A stretch of DNA of 64,000 nucleotides from Fluviicola sp. XM-24bin1 (GTDB taxonomy: Bacteria; Bacteroidota; Bacteroidia; Flavobacteriales_D; Crocinitomicaceae): assembly GCA_003149635.1 (NCBI GenBank), contig QCWI01000012.1, positions 62,001-126,000 on the forward strand. The letters run 5' to 3'. The position numbers and the translations under genes are program-made. Below are positions 54,136-63,240 of the stretch, in pieces. Within the stretch, counting starts at the first letter, position 1, and each line of letters begins with the position of its first letter. A model generated the notes under the pieces. It saw nothing but the letters and a program-made list of their open reading frames with translations, did no database searches and had not been told where the DNA came from.

Positions 54136-55020
54136 TCAGTTTTGTTTCACTTTAATTATTCTATAATTAGCATAACTCGCTTCAATGCCAAAGCGCTTTA
54201 ATACCTTTTTCAATTTGTCCTTTGTGCTTAGTCGATGTTTCTCGGGATTGTAACGGAAATTCCAGTTCAATCGCTCTACCCGATCGTGCATTACTTTTGG
54301 ATGGGTTCCTTTAAACGGTTCCAATGCTTTGGGCTGCTCGTCGTAATCGTACGTTTCGCTTTTTTCCACGTTGTCTTCCACCCAAGCGTCGTCGTGCCAA
54401 TACTTGTTGAATGTTTCCTGCTTCTTCTGCATGGCTTCAGGCTTTTTCACCCAGCCGTAGTGATAGATCCAAGCTTCTATCGGAACGACATTCAGTTTCT
54501 CATTATTGCCCTTACGAAATCCTTGCGCGTCTTTGTACGAATAGATCTTCTTGTCATTCCGAACGATTCGAATTTCATGTGGATACCAACTGGTCGGCGC
54601 CCCAACGAATCCGTAAGAACCATAAAAATGCTTGTAATTGAAGAGCAATCCGTCCACTTGATCTTCTTTCAGATAACGCTCCATTGCAGCACGGATGGTC
54701 GGGTAATCTTCTTCATGAATGACCTCATCCCCTTGAATGTAAAATGCCCAATCAGTATCCTCTGAAATAGCCTCAAAGGCTTTGTCCGTTTCTACAGCAA
54801 GTACCTGTCCTCCTTCTCGCATGGAATCGTCCCAAACCGTCTCAATGATCCGCACCTTCTCGGGATCAATGGACTGAATGAGTTCAAGGGTTCCATCATC
54901 GGAATTACCCACGGCCACAACCACTTCATCACACAGCGGAAAAATCGATCGAATCGACTCTACAACCGGGTAATCGTAGACGATGGCATTGCGAACAAAT
55001 GTAAATCCTGTAACCTTCAT
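54136..55020 (-). CDS. Family 2 glycosyltransferase
   Basis: A 294-residue soluble glycosyltransferase with the GT-A fold: VTGFTFVRNAIVYDYPV at the start, SIFPLCDEVVVAVGNSDDGT, and WAFYIQGDEVIHEED as the DxD-type site (GDE). The C-terminal part has WIYHYGWVKKPEAMQ and LNWNFRYNP. It should add a sugar to an envelope glycan; donor and acceptor unknown. I set the start at ATG 55020; the longer frame adds a leader of pure hydrophobic residues that is antisense to a purine-rich repeat and does not look like protein. Confidence 0.88.
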   Translation of the reverse strand: MKVTGFTFVRNAIVYDYPVVESIRSIFPLCDEVVVAVGNSDDGTLELIQSIDPEKVRIIETVWDDSMREGGQVLAVETDKAFEAISEDTDWAFYIQGDEVIHEEDYPTIRAAMERYLKEDQVDGLLFNYKHFYGSYGFVGAPTSWYPHEIRIVRNDKKIYSYKDAQGFRKGNNEKLNVVPIEAWIYHYGWVKKPEAMQKKQETFNKYWHDDAWVEDNVEKSETYDYDEQPKALEPFKGTHPKVMHDRVERLNWNFRYNPEKHRLSTKDKLKKVLKRFGIEASYANYRIIKVKQN

Positions 55021-55029
55021 TTTACTAAG

Positions 55030-55135
55030 CAAAATCAAAAGTAGCAAAAGGTGGAGGATAGAGGAAAGATGAGAGAAAAGAAAAAAGAGCAAAGACGAAA
55101 GATGCCAGACACAAGACTCGAATCATAACTCATAA
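55030..55135. repeat. Purine-rich and AT intergenic tract
   Basis: A strongly strand-biased stretch of A and G (runs such as gaggaaagatgagagaaaag) followed by short tandem-like AT units (cataactcataattcataatt). It lies between the glycosyltransferase and thioesterase genes. A similar purine tract follows the thioesterase at about 55730-55780. Origin unknown; no gene within. Confidence 0.4.
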
Positions 55136-55191
55136 TTCATAATTAACATTCTTTATTTCTTATTCTTTATTCTGTATTCATCATTCCTAGG

Positions 55192-55199
55192 TATCTTTG
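55192..55199 (+). promoter_or_regulatory. Likely -7 element of the thioesterase gene
   Basis: TATCTTTG matches TAnnTTTG and lies 15 bases in front of the ATG at 55214. The -33 position reads ATT, not TTG. Confidence 0.4.
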
Positions 55200-55213
55200 C
55201 CAAAACTTCTGAC

Positions 55214-55729
55214 ATGAAAGCAGTAAAAGCGAAAGACACCTTATCCATCACTACGAAAGTGGTACTCCCTAACGACACGAACACTCTTGGAAATCTTTTC
55301 GGTGGTGAGTTATTGGCTTGGATGGATGTGATTGCAAGTGTTGCTGCGCACCGTCATTGTAAGCGTGTGGTTGTAACTGCGGCTGTGAACAATGTTTCAT
55401 TTCAGTCATCTATTGCACAAGCATCTATTGTGACGCTTGAAGCGAAAGTTTCCCGAGCTTTCACATCTTCGATGGAGATTTTCGTGGATGTTTTCGTGGA
55501 AGACCACTTAACTGGACAACGCATTAAATCGAATGAGGCTATCTACACTTTTGTAGCAGTGGATCAAAACGGTGGGCCGATTGCTGTTCCAGAATTGATT
55601 CCAGAAACGGAGGAAGAAATTGAGCGTTTCAACGGGGCATTGCGTCGTAAGCAGCTAAGTTTGATTTTGGCTGGAAAGATGAAACCTACCGAAGCAACAG
55701 AATTGCGTAAACTGTTTATGGGGGAGTAG
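55214..55729 (+). CDS. Acyl-CoA thioesterase, hotdog fold
   Basis: A 171-residue protein of the YciA/BACH-like acyl-CoA thioesterase family. The core is NTLGNLFGGELLAWMDVIASVAAHRHCKR with the catalytic-region Asp, then VTAAVNNVSFQSSI and KVSRAFTSSMEIFVDVFV; the second half (IKSNEAIYTFVAVDQNGGP) matches the single-hotdog type. It should release fatty acids from CoA in the cytoplasm, adjusting CoA pools. Flanked by purine-rich repeats on both sides. Confidence 0.9.
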   Translation: MKAVKAKDTLSITTKVVLPNDTNTLGNLFGGELLAWMDVIASVAAHRHCKRVVVTAAVNNVSFQSSIAQASIVTLEAKVSRAFTSSMEIFVDVFVEDHLTGQRIKSNEAIYTFVAVDQNGGPIAVPELIPETEEEIERFNGALRRKQLSLILAGKMKPTEATELRKLFMGE

Positions 55730-55841
55730 GAAGAATGTAGTTGGTGAAAAGAAGAAGGTAGAAGGCTGAAGGATAACTTTCTTCTTTCTAAATCTACAGC
55801 GTTGTTTCTCCGCGAATTACCGATCGCACCAACTGCGGATC

Positions 55842-56330
55842 TTAGTCGAAGTATTTCAAATTCAATCGACCGGCTAGTTTTTGAGCCACTTCGCTCGCTT
55901 CAGCTTTCGTATCGTACTTCTTTAAAATGCGCTTTCCTCGCAATCGATTACCGAACATGGTGACCGAATGATAATTATTCGAAATGATGGTGGAGTTCGA
56001 AGAGCGTCCGTACACTTGAGCAGATTCCAGTAATGGCATCGCGGTTACGCACATGTATTTATCCAAAGGATACTTCTTTCCTATTTTGATAAAACCAAAG
56101 TGCATGCTGTAATCATGAACGGTGTTCTGCTCCTCATTGATTTCTACAATCTGTTGCTGGGTCAAGACAAATATATTCAACAACAAAAGTGCCGCTCCAA
56201 TGTAAATGATGTCGGAAAAAATCATGAACGCCGACGCTGCGCTCACCACAATCGCGATGACTTTAATATTGGGTGGTAAGGTATTTCCGCTTTTAAAGGC
56301 AAGACTGATAGGATTGTCAAGTGATTCCAT
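55842..56330 (-). CDS. Small membrane protein with two helices
   Basis: A 162-residue protein. Two hydrophobic helices (VIAIVVSAASAFMIFSDIIY and the next GAALLLLNIFVL) close to the N-terminus form a hairpin; after them comes a soluble part of about 100 residues (QIVEINEEQNTVHDYSMHFG, KYPLDKYMCVTAMPLLES). I know similar proteins only as uncharacterised. It lies 12 bases downstream of the glycosyltransferase 9 gene and is probably in the same unit. Confidence 0.68.
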   Translation of the reverse strand: MESLDNPISLAFKSGNTLPPNIKVIAIVVSAASAFMIFSDIIYIGAALLLLNIFVLTQQQIVEINEEQNTVHDYSMHFGFIKIGKKYPLDKYMCVTAMPLLESAQVYGRSSNSTIISNNYHSVTMFGNRLRGKRILKKYDTKAEASEVAQKLAGRLNLKYFD

Positions 56331-56342
56331 GGTTTGATTTAC

Positions 56343-57314
56343 TTATTCTGTAATACTCTCTGCAATGGCTGAAATGTCTTGTTTTAACATGCAATCGAAA
56401 TGTTTCTTCGGACACGATTCCGAACCAATCTTTGAGCACGGTCGACATTTCAATCCGTCTACCTGATGCATCGAATAGGTTTTATTCTCTGGCTGATACG
56501 GATACATTCCGAAATCGGGAACGGTATTTCCCCAAACGGTCGACATTGGAACCGCGAAACAACTCGCAATGTGCATCATTCCGGTATCGTGCGTGATGAG
56601 ATGTTTTGATTGCTTCACCAAGCTTGCCGATTGTTGTAAGTTCAACTCCCCAACGGTATTTACGATTTCCTTTTTCGATTTCGATAGGATGTCTTGCGCC
56701 TTTGCTTCATCTGTCGGCCCACCAACCAACACCACCGGATCGTTGATTAGATCAATTAGTTCCACCAGTTTCTCCACCGGCAAACATTTCGTTTCATGCT
56801 GTGCGCCAATTGCAATGGTTACAAACGCTTTTGGTTGCAGTTTCCAATCCATTAAATCGACTTCATCCTCTAACTGAATGATAAAATCACCCGATTTGCC
56901 ATCCGGCTTAACGCCCAAATGTTTTACTGCTTCGAAATAACGATCCACGACGTGCAAATCCGGCATTCGATTAATCTTTGCGTTTACCAAAAGCCATTTC
57001 TCCACATTCAATTTTCGGAATGTTCTGGACGGAAACCTCAGTTTCGACTTCAATCCTTTCGTGCGGATGTTGTTGTGCAAGTCGATGATCCAATCGTAGC
57101 GTTCATCCTTCAATTGACCAATGACTTCATCCACAGATTTTTCAATCGTGTAAACTTTCGAAACATTCGGGTTCGGTTCAACGATAGATAGAAAAGGCTT
57201 TTTGGTGAGATAGTGAATCTCAACATTGTCGATTTGCTCTTTTGTAGCATGAATGACGGGGGTTGTCAATACGACATCGCCAATAGAACTGAAACGTACA
57301 AAAAGGATTTTCAC
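56343..57314 (-). CDS. Family 9 glycosyltransferase (heptosyltransferase-like)
   Basis: A 323-residue glycosyltransferase of the ADP-heptose:LPS family. The N-terminus VKILFVRFSSIGDVVLTTPV is the typical start, so I use the GTG at 57314; a longer frame adds 15 residues from a TTG. Later regions: ITHDTGMMHIASCFAVPM and TVWGNTVPDFGMYPY. C-terminal GLKCRPCSKIGSESCPKKHF with a cysteine cluster is common in Bacteroidota members. Acts on a lipopolysaccharide or other envelope glycan core. Confidence 0.9.
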   Translation of the reverse strand: MKILFVRFSSIGDVVLTTPVIHATKEQIDNVEIHYLTKKPFLSIVEPNPNVSKVYTIEKSVDEVIGQLKDERYDWIIDLHNNIRTKGLKSKLRFPSRTFRKLNVEKWLLVNAKINRMPDLHVVDRYFEAVKHLGVKPDGKSGDFIIQLEDEVDLMDWKLQPKAFVTIAIGAQHETKCLPVEKLVELIDLINDPVVLVGGPTDEAKAQDILSKSKKEIVNTVGELNLQQSASLVKQSKHLITHDTGMMHIASCFAVPMSTVWGNTVPDFGMYPYQPENKTYSMHQVDGLKCRPCSKIGSESCPKKHFDCMLKQDISAIAESITE

Positions 57315-57400
57315 ACTGTAAAAGTAGCCGTTTTTTGCGCAATTAAAGGGTTGTAACAAATGCTACATTCAATCTGGGGAAAGATTCGGATCTTTGAAGT

Positions 57401-57694
57401 ATGGCATCGTTCAAAGAAATATTGCAATCAGACACACCCACGTTAATTGACTTTCACGCTACATGGTGCGGCCCGTGTAAAGCAATGGCGCCCGTTTTGG
57501 ATCAGGTGAAGGAAGAATTGGGAGACCAAGTCCGGATTCTGAAAATTGACGTGGACAAAAATCCTCAGGCCGCCCAGGCCTATAAAGTTCGGGGTGTTCC
57601 TACCTTCGTTTTGTATAAATCTGGCGAGATGAAATGGCGACAAAGTGGCGGAGTGGATCGTAATTCTTTGATCTCCGTCATTCGTAACGCTTAA
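57401..57694 (+). CDS. trxA: Thioredoxin
   Basis: A 97-residue thioredoxin with active site WCGPCK (Cys23, Cys26), the cis-Pro segment [10 protein letters not shown] and a compact TRX fold. No signal peptide, so cytoplasmic. It reduces protein disulfides. Reads divergently from the family 9 glycosyltransferase gene. A second, longer thioredoxin is at 60833-61195. Confidence 0.94.
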   Translation: MASFKEILQSDTPTLIDFHATWCGPCKAMAPVLDQVKEELGDQVRILKIDVDKNPQAAQAYKVRGVPTFVLYKSGEMKWRQSGGVDRNSLISVIRNA

Positions 57695-57858
57695 CACTGT
57701 GTTTTAAGGTAGTTCGAATAATCTGCACCTTGCCTTACTCGAAATTTTCGTTCCTCAACCTACCCGCTTAATCGTTTTTCACGTTTAACCGAGCTCATTA
57801 ATGGTACAATTAAATTAAAACCTGAATCGAATCCTTTACTATTTATTAATACGGAAAC

Positions 57859-57889
57859 TTGCCAAGTACACTAGAAAAATCTACTTTTG
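57859..57889 (+). promoter_or_regulatory. Promoter of the membrane pyrophosphatase gene
   Basis: TTG (57859-57861) and TACTTTTG (57882-57889) are 20 bases apart, matching the Bacteroidota promoter pattern. Because a TTG codon at 57887 lies inside the -7 box, the start of the protein must be the ATG at 57920. Confidence 0.75.
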
Positions 57890-57919
57890 CCCCCTGTTTT
57901 AACAAACCTTTATTACAAA

Positions 57920-60460
57920 ATGGGAGCTAATTTAATTTATGTGCCAATCGGATTGGCGGTTATCGGATTGATTTTCATGTTGATCAAAATGTCTTGGGTG
58001 AAGAAACAAAACCCAGGAAATGAGCGCATGCAAGAAATCTCGAAGAGCATTAAACAAGGTGCAATGGCATTCTTGAGTGCTGAGTATCGCTTGTTGGCGA
58101 TCTTCGTAGTAATCGCATCGGGAGCATTATTTGGAATTTCAGCAGTTGTAGAAACAACAGAGTGGGTAATTGTACCGGCATTTATCATCGGTGCCATCTT
58201 CTCAGCAATTGCAGGTAATATTGGTATGCGCGTTGCCACTGAAGCTAACGCTCGTACTACAGAAGCAGCCCGAACAAGCTTGCCAAAAGCACTTCAGGTT
58301 TCTTTTGGAGGTGGAACAGTAATGGGATTGGGAGTTGCCGGATTGGCAGTTTTGGGTCTTGCATTGTTCTTCTTAGTGTTCATGAAAATGTTCCTTACTG
58401 ACGGTGGAAACTTCTACAACGAAATGACGGTTGTATTGGAAGCATTGGCAGGGTTCTCATTGGGAGCTGAGTCTATTGCCTTGTTCGCACGTGTTGGTGG
58501 AGGTATTTACACAAAAGCTGCCGACGTTGGAGCTGACCTTGTAGGTAAAGTAGAAGCAGGAATTCCTGAAGATGATCCACGTAACCCGGCAACTATCGCC
58601 GATAACGTAGGTGATAACGTAGGTGACGTTGCAGGTATGGGAGCCGATTTATTTGGTTCTTATGTAGCGACAGTATTGGCATCTATGGTATTGGGTAACT
58701 ACATTATCCGCGATATGATCATGGCGAACGGTGAGTTCACAGATGATTTCGGCGGAATGGGACCAATCTTGCTTCCTGTAATGATTGCAGGTGTTGGTAT
58801 CGTTGCTTCCATCATTGGTACGTTCTTGATTCGTATCAAAGACAACAACGCAAAAGAAAAAGAAGTACAGCGTGCTTTGAACGTTGGTAATATTACTTCT
58901 ATCGTATTGACAGTAATTGCATGTTTCTTCCTTGTACAGTGGATGCTTCCTGAAACAATTAAAATGAAATTGTTCGGAGTTGACGAAGCAGTAAGTATCT
59001 CCTCGATGAATGTATTCTACGCAACTTTGGTAGGATTGGGAGTTGGATACTTGATCTCGGCATTTACTGAGTACTACACAGCACTTGGAAAGAAACCAGT
59101 ATTGGATATTGTACAGAACTCATCAACTGGTGCTGCTACCAACATTATTGCTGGATTGGCAACAGGGATGATTTCAACGTTCTCTTCAGTAATCTTGTTC
59201 GCAGCAGCAATCTGGGGATCTTACGCATTGGCTGGATTCTACGGAGTAGCGATCGCAGCATCAGCAATGATGGCAACTACAGCAATGCAGTTGGCTATTG
59301 ACGCCTTCGGACCAATTGCAGATAACGCAGGAGGTGTTGCTGAGATGTCTGAACTTCCTGAAGAAGTACGTCAGCGTACGGACATCTTGGATTCGGTTGG
59401 TAACACAACTGCAGCAGTAGGTAAAGGATTCGCGATTGCATCAGCAGCATTGACAGCATTGGCATTGTTCGCAGCGTACGTAACGTTTACGGGAATTGAA
59501 GGAATTAACATCTTTAAAGCGCCAGTATTGGCTGCCTTGTTCATCGGAGGTATGATTCCGGTTGTATTCTCTGCATTGGCTATGAAATCTGTTGGTAAAG
59601 CAGCGATGGCCATGGTAAAAGAAGTACGTCGCCAGTTCAAAGAGATTCCAGGGATTATGGAAGGAACTGGAAAACCAGAGTACGATAAATGTGTTGAGAT
59701 CTCTACACAAGCTTCATTGAAAGAAATGATGTTGCCAGGAGCCTTGACTATCGTTACTCCTTTGTTGATTGGTTTGGGAACTGGATTGATTTCAGGAGAC
59801 TGGCCATTAGCAGCTGAGGTACTTGGAGGTTACATGGCAGGTGTAGCTGTTTCCGGTGTACTTTGGGCAATCTTCCAGAATAACGCGGGAGGTGCTTGGG
59901 ACAACGCTAAGAAATCTTTCGAGGCTGGAGTTATGATTGACGGAGAAATGACTTACAAAGGTTCTGAGGCGCACAAAGCAGCAGTAACTGGAGATACAGT
60001 TGGAGATCCATTCAAAGATACTTCTGGTCCATCAATGAACATCTTGATCAAATTGACATGTTTGGTAGGATTGGTAATCGCTCCGATTTTGGGAGACGGT
60101 CACGGATCTGATGCAGCAGTAGCAGGACACGGCGTGAAAAAAGAATGCTGCGTTGAGAAAAAAGGAGATCACTGCAAGAAAGATGCTCACTGTGACAAAA
60201 AAGATGGTACATGTGCAATGGATCCTGCTTGTGAAGCAAAATGCGACATGAGCAAAATGAAGAACATGACCAAAGAAGAATGCAAAGCATACTGTGAAGA
60301 GCAAGGATGTTCTAAAAAGTGTACCGAAGCATGTTTGGCGCATTACGATGAAGATGGAAACTTCAAATGTGGTGAAGAAAAGTGTCATGAAGGCAAATGT
60401 GAAGAAGGCAAGTGCGCCGAGGGTAAATGTGCCGGAGGTGACTCTAAAGAAGAGAAATAA
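57920..60460 (+). CDS. hppA: Membrane ion-pumping pyrophosphatase with Cys-rich tail
   Basis: An 846-residue, about 16-helix pump that uses pyrophosphate to move H+ or Na+ out of the cytoplasm. Family signatures: [19 protein letters not shown], the acidic loop [18 protein letters not shown] and [18 protein letters not shown]; the Ala at the GNTTA position marks the K+-dependent branch, which includes both H+ and Na+ pumps. After the last helix ([13 protein letters not shown]) a 110-residue hydrophilic tail (about 737-846) carries 17 Cys and several His. Other members lack this, so the tail is odd. ATG 57920 is supported by the promoter at 57859-57889. Confidence 0.95.
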   Translation: MGANLIYVPIGLAVIGLIFMLIKMSWVKKQNPGNERMQEISKSIKQGAMAFLSAEYRLLAIFVVIASGALFGISAVVETTEWVIVPAFIIGAIFSAIAGNIGMRVATEANARTTEAARTSLPKALQVSFGGGTVMGLGVAGLAVLGLALFFLVFMKMFLTDGGNFYNEMTVVLEALAGFSLGAESIALFARVGGGIYTKAADVGADLVGKVEAGIPEDDPRNPATIADNVGDNVGDVAGMGADLFGSYVATVLASMVLGNYIIRDMIMANGEFTDDFGGMGPILLPVMIAGVGIVASIIGTFLIRIKDNNAKEKEVQRALNVGNITSIVLTVIACFFLVQWMLPETIKMKLFGVDEAVSISSMNVFYATLVGLGVGYLISAFTEYYTALGKKPVLDIVQNSSTGAATNIIAGLATGMISTFSSVILFAAAIWGSYALAGFYGVAIAASAMMATTAMQLAIDAFGPIADNAGGVAEMSELPEEVRQRTDILDSVGNTTAAVGKGFAIASAALTALALFAAYVTFTGIEGINIFKAPVLAALFIGGMIPVVFSALAMKSVGKAAMAMVKEVRRQFKEIPGIMEGTGKPEYDKCVEISTQASLKEMMLPGALTIVTPLLIGLGTGLISGDWPLAAEVLGGYMAGVAVSGVLWAIFQNNAGGAWDNAKKSFEAGVMIDGEMTYKGSEAHKAAVTGDTVGDPFKDTSGPSMNILIKLTCLVGLVIAPILGDGHGSDAAVAGHGVKKECCVEKKGDHCKKDAHCDKKDGTCAMDPACEAKCDMSKMKNMTKEECKAYCEEQGCSKKCTEACLAHYDEDGNFKCGEEKCHEGKCEEGKCAEGKCAGGDSKEEK

Positions 60461-60487
60461 ATCAGAGATAATCTGATAAGAAATATG

Positions 60488-60520
60488 AACCCTGACATCG
60501 AAAGATGATCAGGGTTTTTT
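60488..60520 (+). terminator. Terminator of hppA
   Basis: AACCCTGA (60488-60495) pairs with TCAGGGTT (60509-60516), with an inner stem CATC/GATG closed by a GAAA tetraloop, followed by a T-run. It begins 27 bases after the stop. Confidence 0.9.
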
Positions 60521-60548
60521 ATGCGAATCTATTACAATAGCGCTAAAA

Positions 60549-60630
60549 ATCACCACAAAGGCACAAGGGCACCGTGCTAGGTGCGGGATAATGATATAAA
60601 GCGGACACTAGATTCTGACGTTGTCATAAT
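60549..60630. repeat. Dispersed intergenic repeat, copy B
   Basis: AAGGCACAAG (60558-60567) is followed 44 bases later by ATTCTGACGTTGTCATAAT (60612-60630), matching 16 of 19 bases of the palindrome in copy A (45833-45851), with the same order and nearly the same spacing. The remainder of 60461-60832 has no gene; a 8-bp inverted repeat GGAATATC-GG-GATATTCC lies at 60683-60700. Confidence 0.6.
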
Positions 60631-60780
60631 CTCAATTGCTCGAATACCTCTCGGAAATGATGTTATGATTTTCTGTTTTAATGGAATATCGGGATATTCC
60701 GATTTAGATATTTAGTTATTTCTAGGAATTCTCGTCTATTCTCCCGAACTTATTAGATAACCCCCGATTTTCACTCACAA

Positions 60781-60811
60781 AAAAAAGGAGCCATCATTAA
60801 TAGCCCCTTTC
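60781..60811 (-). terminator. Probable terminator of the second thioredoxin gene
   Basis: AAAGGAGC and GCCCCTTT (with one mismatch) form a stem; on the minus strand a T-run follows. It lies just beyond the stop of the 60833-61195 gene. Confidence 0.55.
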
Positions 60812-60832
60812 CTTTTGATTGCTTACCAAACC

Positions 60833-61195
60833 TTACTCACTCAACAGCTCCTTGCTGATGATTTCCTTAAACGCCCCTTTTGGCAATGCCCCTGCTTGCA
60901 TCATCGGTTGTTTTCCTCCCGTTGGGATAAATAACAAACTCGGAATGCTGCGAATCCCAAATACTGCTGAAAGCTCTCGTTCGACTTCCGTATCTACCTT
61001 GTAGATTTTCAATTTGCCGTCGTACTCTTCTGAAAGTTCCTCCAAAATCGGAGCAACCGCTTTACACGGCCCACACCAATCTGCATAGAAATCAATGATC
61101 GCTGGAACAGAATCTTGATACTCCCATTCCTCATTTTTCTCATAATTGAAAATCTCTTCTTTGAATTTATCTGTTGTTAATTTTATCGTTGCCAT
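60833..61195 (-). CDS. Thioredoxin, second copy
   Basis: A 120-residue thioredoxin with WCGPCK (Cys41, Cys44) and cis-Pro in IRSIPSLLFIP. Compared with the copy at 57401-57694 it carries about 20 extra N-terminal residues (a lysine- and glutamate-rich helix) and none at the C-terminus. No signal peptide. It may serve different clients from the shorter one, which cannot be read here. Its stop is followed by a weak terminator. Confidence 0.92.
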   Translation of the reverse strand: MATIKLTTDKFKEEIFNYEKNEEWEYQDSVPAIIDFYADWCGPCKAVAPILEELSEEYDGKLKIYKVDTEVERELSAVFGIRSIPSLLFIPTGGKQPMMQAGALPKGAFKEIISKELLSE

Positions 61196-61408
61196 AACTT
61201 ACTATTTCTGCAAAGGTCAGAAAACAGAATCGAATCCAGCGTAACAATTATTACCTTGGAACCCTTAATCGCCCTTCGCTTGTTTTTGACTAATAATTAG
61301 ACGGAGCATGTAACATTTCCTTACGGATTATTGTTTCTCTACACGACGGACATCCTAACCGCTTTCAACAGATAAAGCCTAACTTTTTTAACGCTTATTC
61401 ATTACTTC

Positions 61409-62308
61409 ATGAAATTCATTTGTACGTCTGTATTCATTCTTTCCGCTTACTTTCTCTTCGGGCAGCAAGAAACGATCTTCAATCACTTCTGGAACAATCA
61501 AACGCATTTTAATCCAGCGTTTGCAGGTTTGGAATACCGCCATCAAGCTGGAGCATTATACAGAAGTCAATGGCAAAACGTGAACGGTGCTCCGGAAGAC
61601 ATTTACGGGTTTTACAATGCACGTTTGATAGATCATCTGGGTGTAGGGATTAACTTCAATTACGGTACCATAGGATTTCGTACTTCCTATAACATCGCGA
61701 TTCCAATAGCATACCATCTTCAGTTGAATGACAACGCTGAACTTTCTCTTGGAGCAGCAATCGCGTTCAACAATGAAGGTTTTGACCCAAATTTTATTCC
61801 ACCAGAGACATTCAACGACCCAAACCTCCAGGTATCCGACGAACAGCACTTATTGACCAACCTCGGAATTGCCTTTAAAAATGAAAACATTCGAACAGGT
61901 GTCAGTATTCGCAACCTCACGTTGAATCAAATTAACGGAAACGACGACTTTCAACTCGCTCGTCACATGTACGGAATGTTTCAATACAGGTTCGATATTC
62001 CCGGTTGGTTACCAGCACCCATAGCGATTTACGCGGAAGCGAATTTCGGTACAGATTTTGTGTTTTCGACGTATCAAACCAATGCACGCGTGCAATACAA
62101 CAATCAATATTCCTTAATTGCTGGCTACGATTTTCACAATGGGCCCTTGTTCGGGTTAGGATATGATCTTCTTGAAAAATTCCGACTGATGTATTCAGCC
62201 ACTTTGGTTATCAACCAGCTTTCTCCAATAACCGATTTTACGCACGAGTTCTCATTGGTGTATCAATTACCGTTCGATCATCAAAAACCGATCCCACTGA
62301 ATCCATAA
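61409..62308 (+). CDS. PorP/SprF family outer-membrane protein
   Basis: A 299-residue outer-membrane barrel protein of the PorP/SprF family, linked to the T9SS and gliding. Signal peptide MKFICTSVFILSAYFLFGQ, then the hallmark FNHFWNNQTHFNPAFAGLE and, in the middle, LGVGINFNYGTIGFRTSYN; it ends with LVYQLPFDHQ. The canonical members sit beside the secreted protein they assist. Here a second PorP/SprF follows after 24 bases and then a GldM-like lipoprotein gene. Confidence 0.9.
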   Translation: MKFICTSVFILSAYFLFGQQETIFNHFWNNQTHFNPAFAGLEYRHQAGALYRSQWQNVNGAPEDIYGFYNARLIDHLGVGINFNYGTIGFRTSYNIAIPIAYHLQLNDNAELSLGAAIAFNNEGFDPNFIPPETFNDPNLQVSDEQHLLTNLGIAFKNENIRTGVSIRNLTLNQINGNDDFQLARHMYGMFQYRFDIPGWLPAPIAIYAEANFGTDFVFSTYQTNARVQYNNQYSLIAGYDFHNGPLFGLGYDLLEKFRLMYSATLVINQLSPITDFTHEFSLVYQLPFDHQKPIPLNP

Positions 62309-62332
62309 GATTCAACCAATACAACCCGACCT

Positions 62333-63193
62333 ATGAGAACTTTCGTCGCATTATTATCCCTTTTGTTCGTAATCTCATCTTACGCACAGATCGAAACTGT
62401 TCCACATCAATTCTGGAACAATCTTTCGCACTTCAACCCATCGTATGCAGGTTTACAGCATGAAAAACAAGCTGGAATCATGTACGAGGGGTTCCGAAAA
62501 GAGACCTTTCAACATGACTATCAAATCTTCTATAACCAGAAATTGAAGAAGAACTTTGGAATTGGGATCAATGCCAACCATCGGGCGAGCTGGGATCAAA
62601 CATCAGAAATATCAATTCCTGTGAGTTACAATTGGAATATTTCCGGGCAAAACCATCTTGCCATCGGATTGGCGCCGTCCTTTCGTAATTACAATCCGGC
62701 TGAGTTTTATCTCGATTCCGCTGGAAACATACAAAGTCCATCCCGCAACTATTTCCAAACGCATGCTGGCGTTACCTACCATTTCAAAAATGTGTATGCC
62801 GGATTCGGTGTTCGTAATTTGCACTTGAGAAGCTGGGGAGATTTAGAAGCAGGTACATGGGAGCCTCACCTTTATGGGAATTTTTCGTTTGAAACACCCG
62901 TGGGGTCGCGCTCTGTGGAGAACCATCCGCATACCCTGATTTTGTCCGCTTTATACACCTATGTCAATGGATTCAACCGAGTGGATTTAAACGCACGAAT
63001 GCAATTCAAAAATGGCTTAAACGCCTTTATTGGTGGACGTGTTGGCAGTGGATTTACCATGGGCACCGGTTGGGATTTTTTCCAGAAATTGCGTTGCTTG
63101 TATTCGATCTCGTGGCAGCGAAATAATTTGAACAACGGCAACAATGTATCCCATGAATTCTCGGTTGTTTATCATGTGACACAAGACGATTGA
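62333..63193 (+). CDS. PorP/SprF family outer-membrane protein, copy 2
   Basis: A 286-residue paralogue of the preceding protein. Signal peptide MRTFVALLSLLFVISSYAQ, then the matching hallmark HQFWNNLSHFNPSYAGLQ, FGIGINANHRASWDQTSEI and GTGWDFFQKLRCLYS near the end. The two are clearly homologous but diverged in the middle. Both are in one orientation with the next gene, so they probably form a unit; the small distances fit this. Confidence 0.9.
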   Translation: MRTFVALLSLLFVISSYAQIETVPHQFWNNLSHFNPSYAGLQHEKQAGIMYEGFRKETFQHDYQIFYNQKLKKNFGIGINANHRASWDQTSEISIPVSYNWNISGQNHLAIGLAPSFRNYNPAEFYLDSAGNIQSPSRNYFQTHAGVTYHFKNVYAGFGVRNLHLRSWGDLEAGTWEPHLYGNFSFETPVGSRSVENHPHTLILSALYTYVNGFNRVDLNARMQFKNGLNAFIGGRVGSGFTMGTGWDFFQKLRCLYSISWQRNNLNNGNNVSHEFSVVYHVTQDD

Positions 63194-63240
63194 CGTTACC
63201 AATTCGTTTTGACGTATTTTCATGGTAAACTACATCACTT

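Noticed and set aside
54136-55092. Hydrophobic leader of the family 2 glycosyltransferase as a membrane anchor
   Set aside because: The leader is read from a purine/pyrimidine-biased intergenic repeat; the ATG at 55020 gives the standard GT2 start.
57887-57919. Longer HppA start at a TTG
   Set aside because: The TTG lies inside the -7 box of the promoter; ATG 57920 is the credible start.
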